Below are positions 32,957 to 34,408 of a stretch of 34,408 nucleotides of DNA, one piece after another. Source of the stretch: an uncultured Chitinophagaceae bacterium (GTDB taxonomy: Bacteria > Bacteroidota > Bacteroidia > Chitinophagales > Chitinophagaceae). The number at the start of each line of letters is the position of its first letter. Within the stretch, counting starts at the first letter, position 1. The notes beneath the pieces are model-generated. The model did not search any database. It had not been told where the DNA came from and saw only the letters and a list, made by a program, of their open reading frames with translations. The DNA lies in assembly GCA_937919945.1 (NCBI GenBank), contig CALESY010000177.1:1-34408 (forward strand). The letters run 5' to 3'. Made by a program: the position numbers and the translations under genes.

Positions 32957-34408
32957 ATGTACATAAATCTTTACCCGAAATTAAAAAAAGGCTTACTGGC
33001 AGCGGCGTGTCTCTTCACAGCTGTAGCTGCTGAAGCACAGTATTGCACACCACAAGCAGGGGCATTATCTAATTGCGGCAACGGTTATTCGCTGAATGCG
33101 CGTATCAATGAAGTAAGAACCACTGGTGGTATTGTAAACATTAATAATAATAACGGCACTTGTAATCCCGCTACTGGTTATACATACTACACCGGGCCTG
33201 GCTTTCTTGTAAGGCAAAATGCAGGTGCAAACGTTACATGCTCTGTTACTGTGCCCAACATAGGTAGCAGTTATCCTTTTCGTATAGTTATTTGGGTAGA
33301 CTGGAATCAGAATGATACGTTTGATAATGGTACATACAACGCCACTACAAACCCTACCGGCGAAATGATGGGTGTATCGCCATTAACTACTTTTACAGCT
33401 GGTACATATGTAGTAACATTTGCAGTGCCGCTTGGTGCTAAAAACGGTATCACGCGTATGCGTGTAAGGGGTGGTACACGTAATGGTTTCAGCCCTATTT
33501 CTCCGCCCGTAAACTATGATCCTTGTTTGTCTTCTTCTTTCCTGCATGGAGAGGTGGAAGATTATGACTTTGAGGTTATCAATCCTTGTACACCTCCTGC
33601 AGCAAAGCCTGTTACAAATCTTACATACAAGTCTGCTACTATCAACTGGGATAAGAAATTGGTAGCTATGTTCTACGAATATTGGATAAGCACCAGCAAT
33701 GTGCCGCCAAGTAGTAACGGTTATTATTTTACAACAGGTACCAGCGTACCGTTGCCTGATACCAACATTACATCACTTAGTTGCGATACGAAGTATTATT
33801 ATTGGGTACGTAGTATTTGCGATACAGAGAGTCTTTCTCAGGCAAATTGGGAATACTCAGCATGGCGTATGGATTCTTTCGTAACACCGCCTTGTTGTAA
33901 TACACCAAAAGCAAGCTTTAGTAATATTAGCAGCACTACTGCGGTGGCTACATGGGGGCCTGTACCTAGTGTGCAGCGTTATGAATATGCTATACGCATA
34001 GATACACTTACTCCGCAGGCAGGTACCATCACTACGCAAACCAGCGTATTGTTGCAGGGTCTTGCACCAAGTAAGCAACTATACTTCTTCCTGCGTGCAC
34101 ATTGTTCGCCAACACCACTGTCAGAATGGGGGCTCGACTCGTTCCTTACGCAACCAACAACAGGTATCGGTACTATCAGCAATACAAAAGGTTTCAGCCT
34201 GATGGCATTCCCGAACCCTGTTAAAAATAAAGTTACCATTGCTGTAGTTGCAGGTACACGTGCAGGTAATGGCATGGTAGAGATTGCAGATGTAACGGGT
34301 AAGGTACTGGTACGCACTAAAATGGAAAATGATATGCAGGATGTAGACCTGAGTGGCAATCCTGCGGGTATATATCTCATCCGCTATCGTGATGATAAGA
34401 ATAATGAC
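32957..34408 (+). CDS. GEVED / fibronectin-III / T9SS protein, partial (right edge)
   Basis: The frame opens at ATG 32957 and stays open to the end (484 codons), so the C-terminus is missing. It has a signal peptide (ending AVAAEAQ). A GEVED-type domain follows (WVDWNQNDTFDNGTY, then LHGEVEDYDFEV), then two fibronectin type III-like modules (SATINWDKK..., AVATWGPVPSV...). The start of a T9SS sorting domain (LMAFPNPVKNKV, GIYLIRY) lies at the edge, so only a few residues are probably missing. It is likely a secreted or surface protein of unknown target. No gene follows within the window. Confidence 0.85.
   Translation, partial: MYINLYPKLKKGLLAAACLFTAVAAEAQYCTPQAGALSNCGNGYSLNARINEVRTTGGIVNINNNNGTCNPATGYTYYTGPGFLVRQNAGANVTCSVTVPNIGSSYPFRIVIWVDWNQNDTFDNGTYNATTNPTGEMMGVSPLTTFTAGTYVVTFAVPLGAKNGITRMRVRGGTRNGFSPISPPVNYDPCLSSSFLHGEVEDYDFEVINPCTPPAAKPVTNLTYKSATINWDKKLVAMFYEYWISTSNVPPSSNGYYFTTGTSVPLPDTNITSLSCDTKYYYWVRSICDTESLSQANWEYSAWRMDSFVTPPCCNTPKASFSNISSTTAVATWGPVPSVQRYEYAIRIDTLTPQAGTITTQTSVLLQGLAPSKQLYFFLRAHCSPTPLSEWGLDSFLTQPTTGIGTISNTKGFSLMAFPNPVKNKVTIAVVAGTRAGNGMVEIADVTGKVLVRTKMENDMQDVDLSGNPAGIYLIRYRDDKNND

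Overview
The window comes from a member of the Bacteroidota, most likely the Chitinophagales/Chitinophagaceae side of the phylum. The evidence is: at least four proteins with a type IX secretion (T9SS) type A C-terminal sorting domain; phylum-typical promoters of the form TTTG/TTG-N19-TAnnTTTG; a periplasmic-propeller LytS-type kinase paired with a LytTR regulator; and DUF3667, DUF5777 and Porin_10-like proteins. No rRNA, tRNA, CRISPR array, transposase, phage or plasmid gene was found. The region looks chromosomal, with mixed housekeeping and cell-surface functions.

Left part (1-1574, minus strand): a tandem pair of LamG-like secreted proteins. The first 482 bases repeat 1093-1574 almost exactly, and the left copy runs off the window. 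Next (1697-5853, plus strand): a YceI-like periplasmic protein, a 951-aa propeller sensor histidine kinase and a LytTR response regulator, very tightly packed. They are followed by a second plus-strand block (5997-9132) of an OB-fold protein, two c-type haem lipoproteins, a second YceI protein and a DUF5777-type beta-barrel, closed by a terminator. Two YceI paralogues flank the regulatory pair, so the kinase/regulator may control an envelope redox or quinone-related module. This block is the best candidate for an undescribed system. A DUF3667-like zinc-ribbon membrane protein follows.

Middle (10217-18713, mostly minus strand): a small lipoprotein gene lies between two near-identical hairpin terminators. 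Beside it is a 1481-aa secreted protein made of 14 Ig-like repeats. Then comes a compact acyl carrier protein / ketosynthase / degenerate ketosynthase operon, probably for a specialised fatty-acid or polyene-like product, and a small outer-membrane beta-barrel.

Right part: sucA (2-oxoglutarate dehydrogenase E1), a Porin_10-like porin, purine nucleoside phosphorylase, a TMTC-like membrane/TPR protein and an unrecognised two-helix membrane protein, all on the minus strand. Then prfC (release factor 3) with a tightly coupled orphan gene, a convergent T9SS beta-helix protein, an M13 zinc metallopeptidase lipoprotein, and a GEVED/fibronectin-III/T9SS protein that runs off the right edge.
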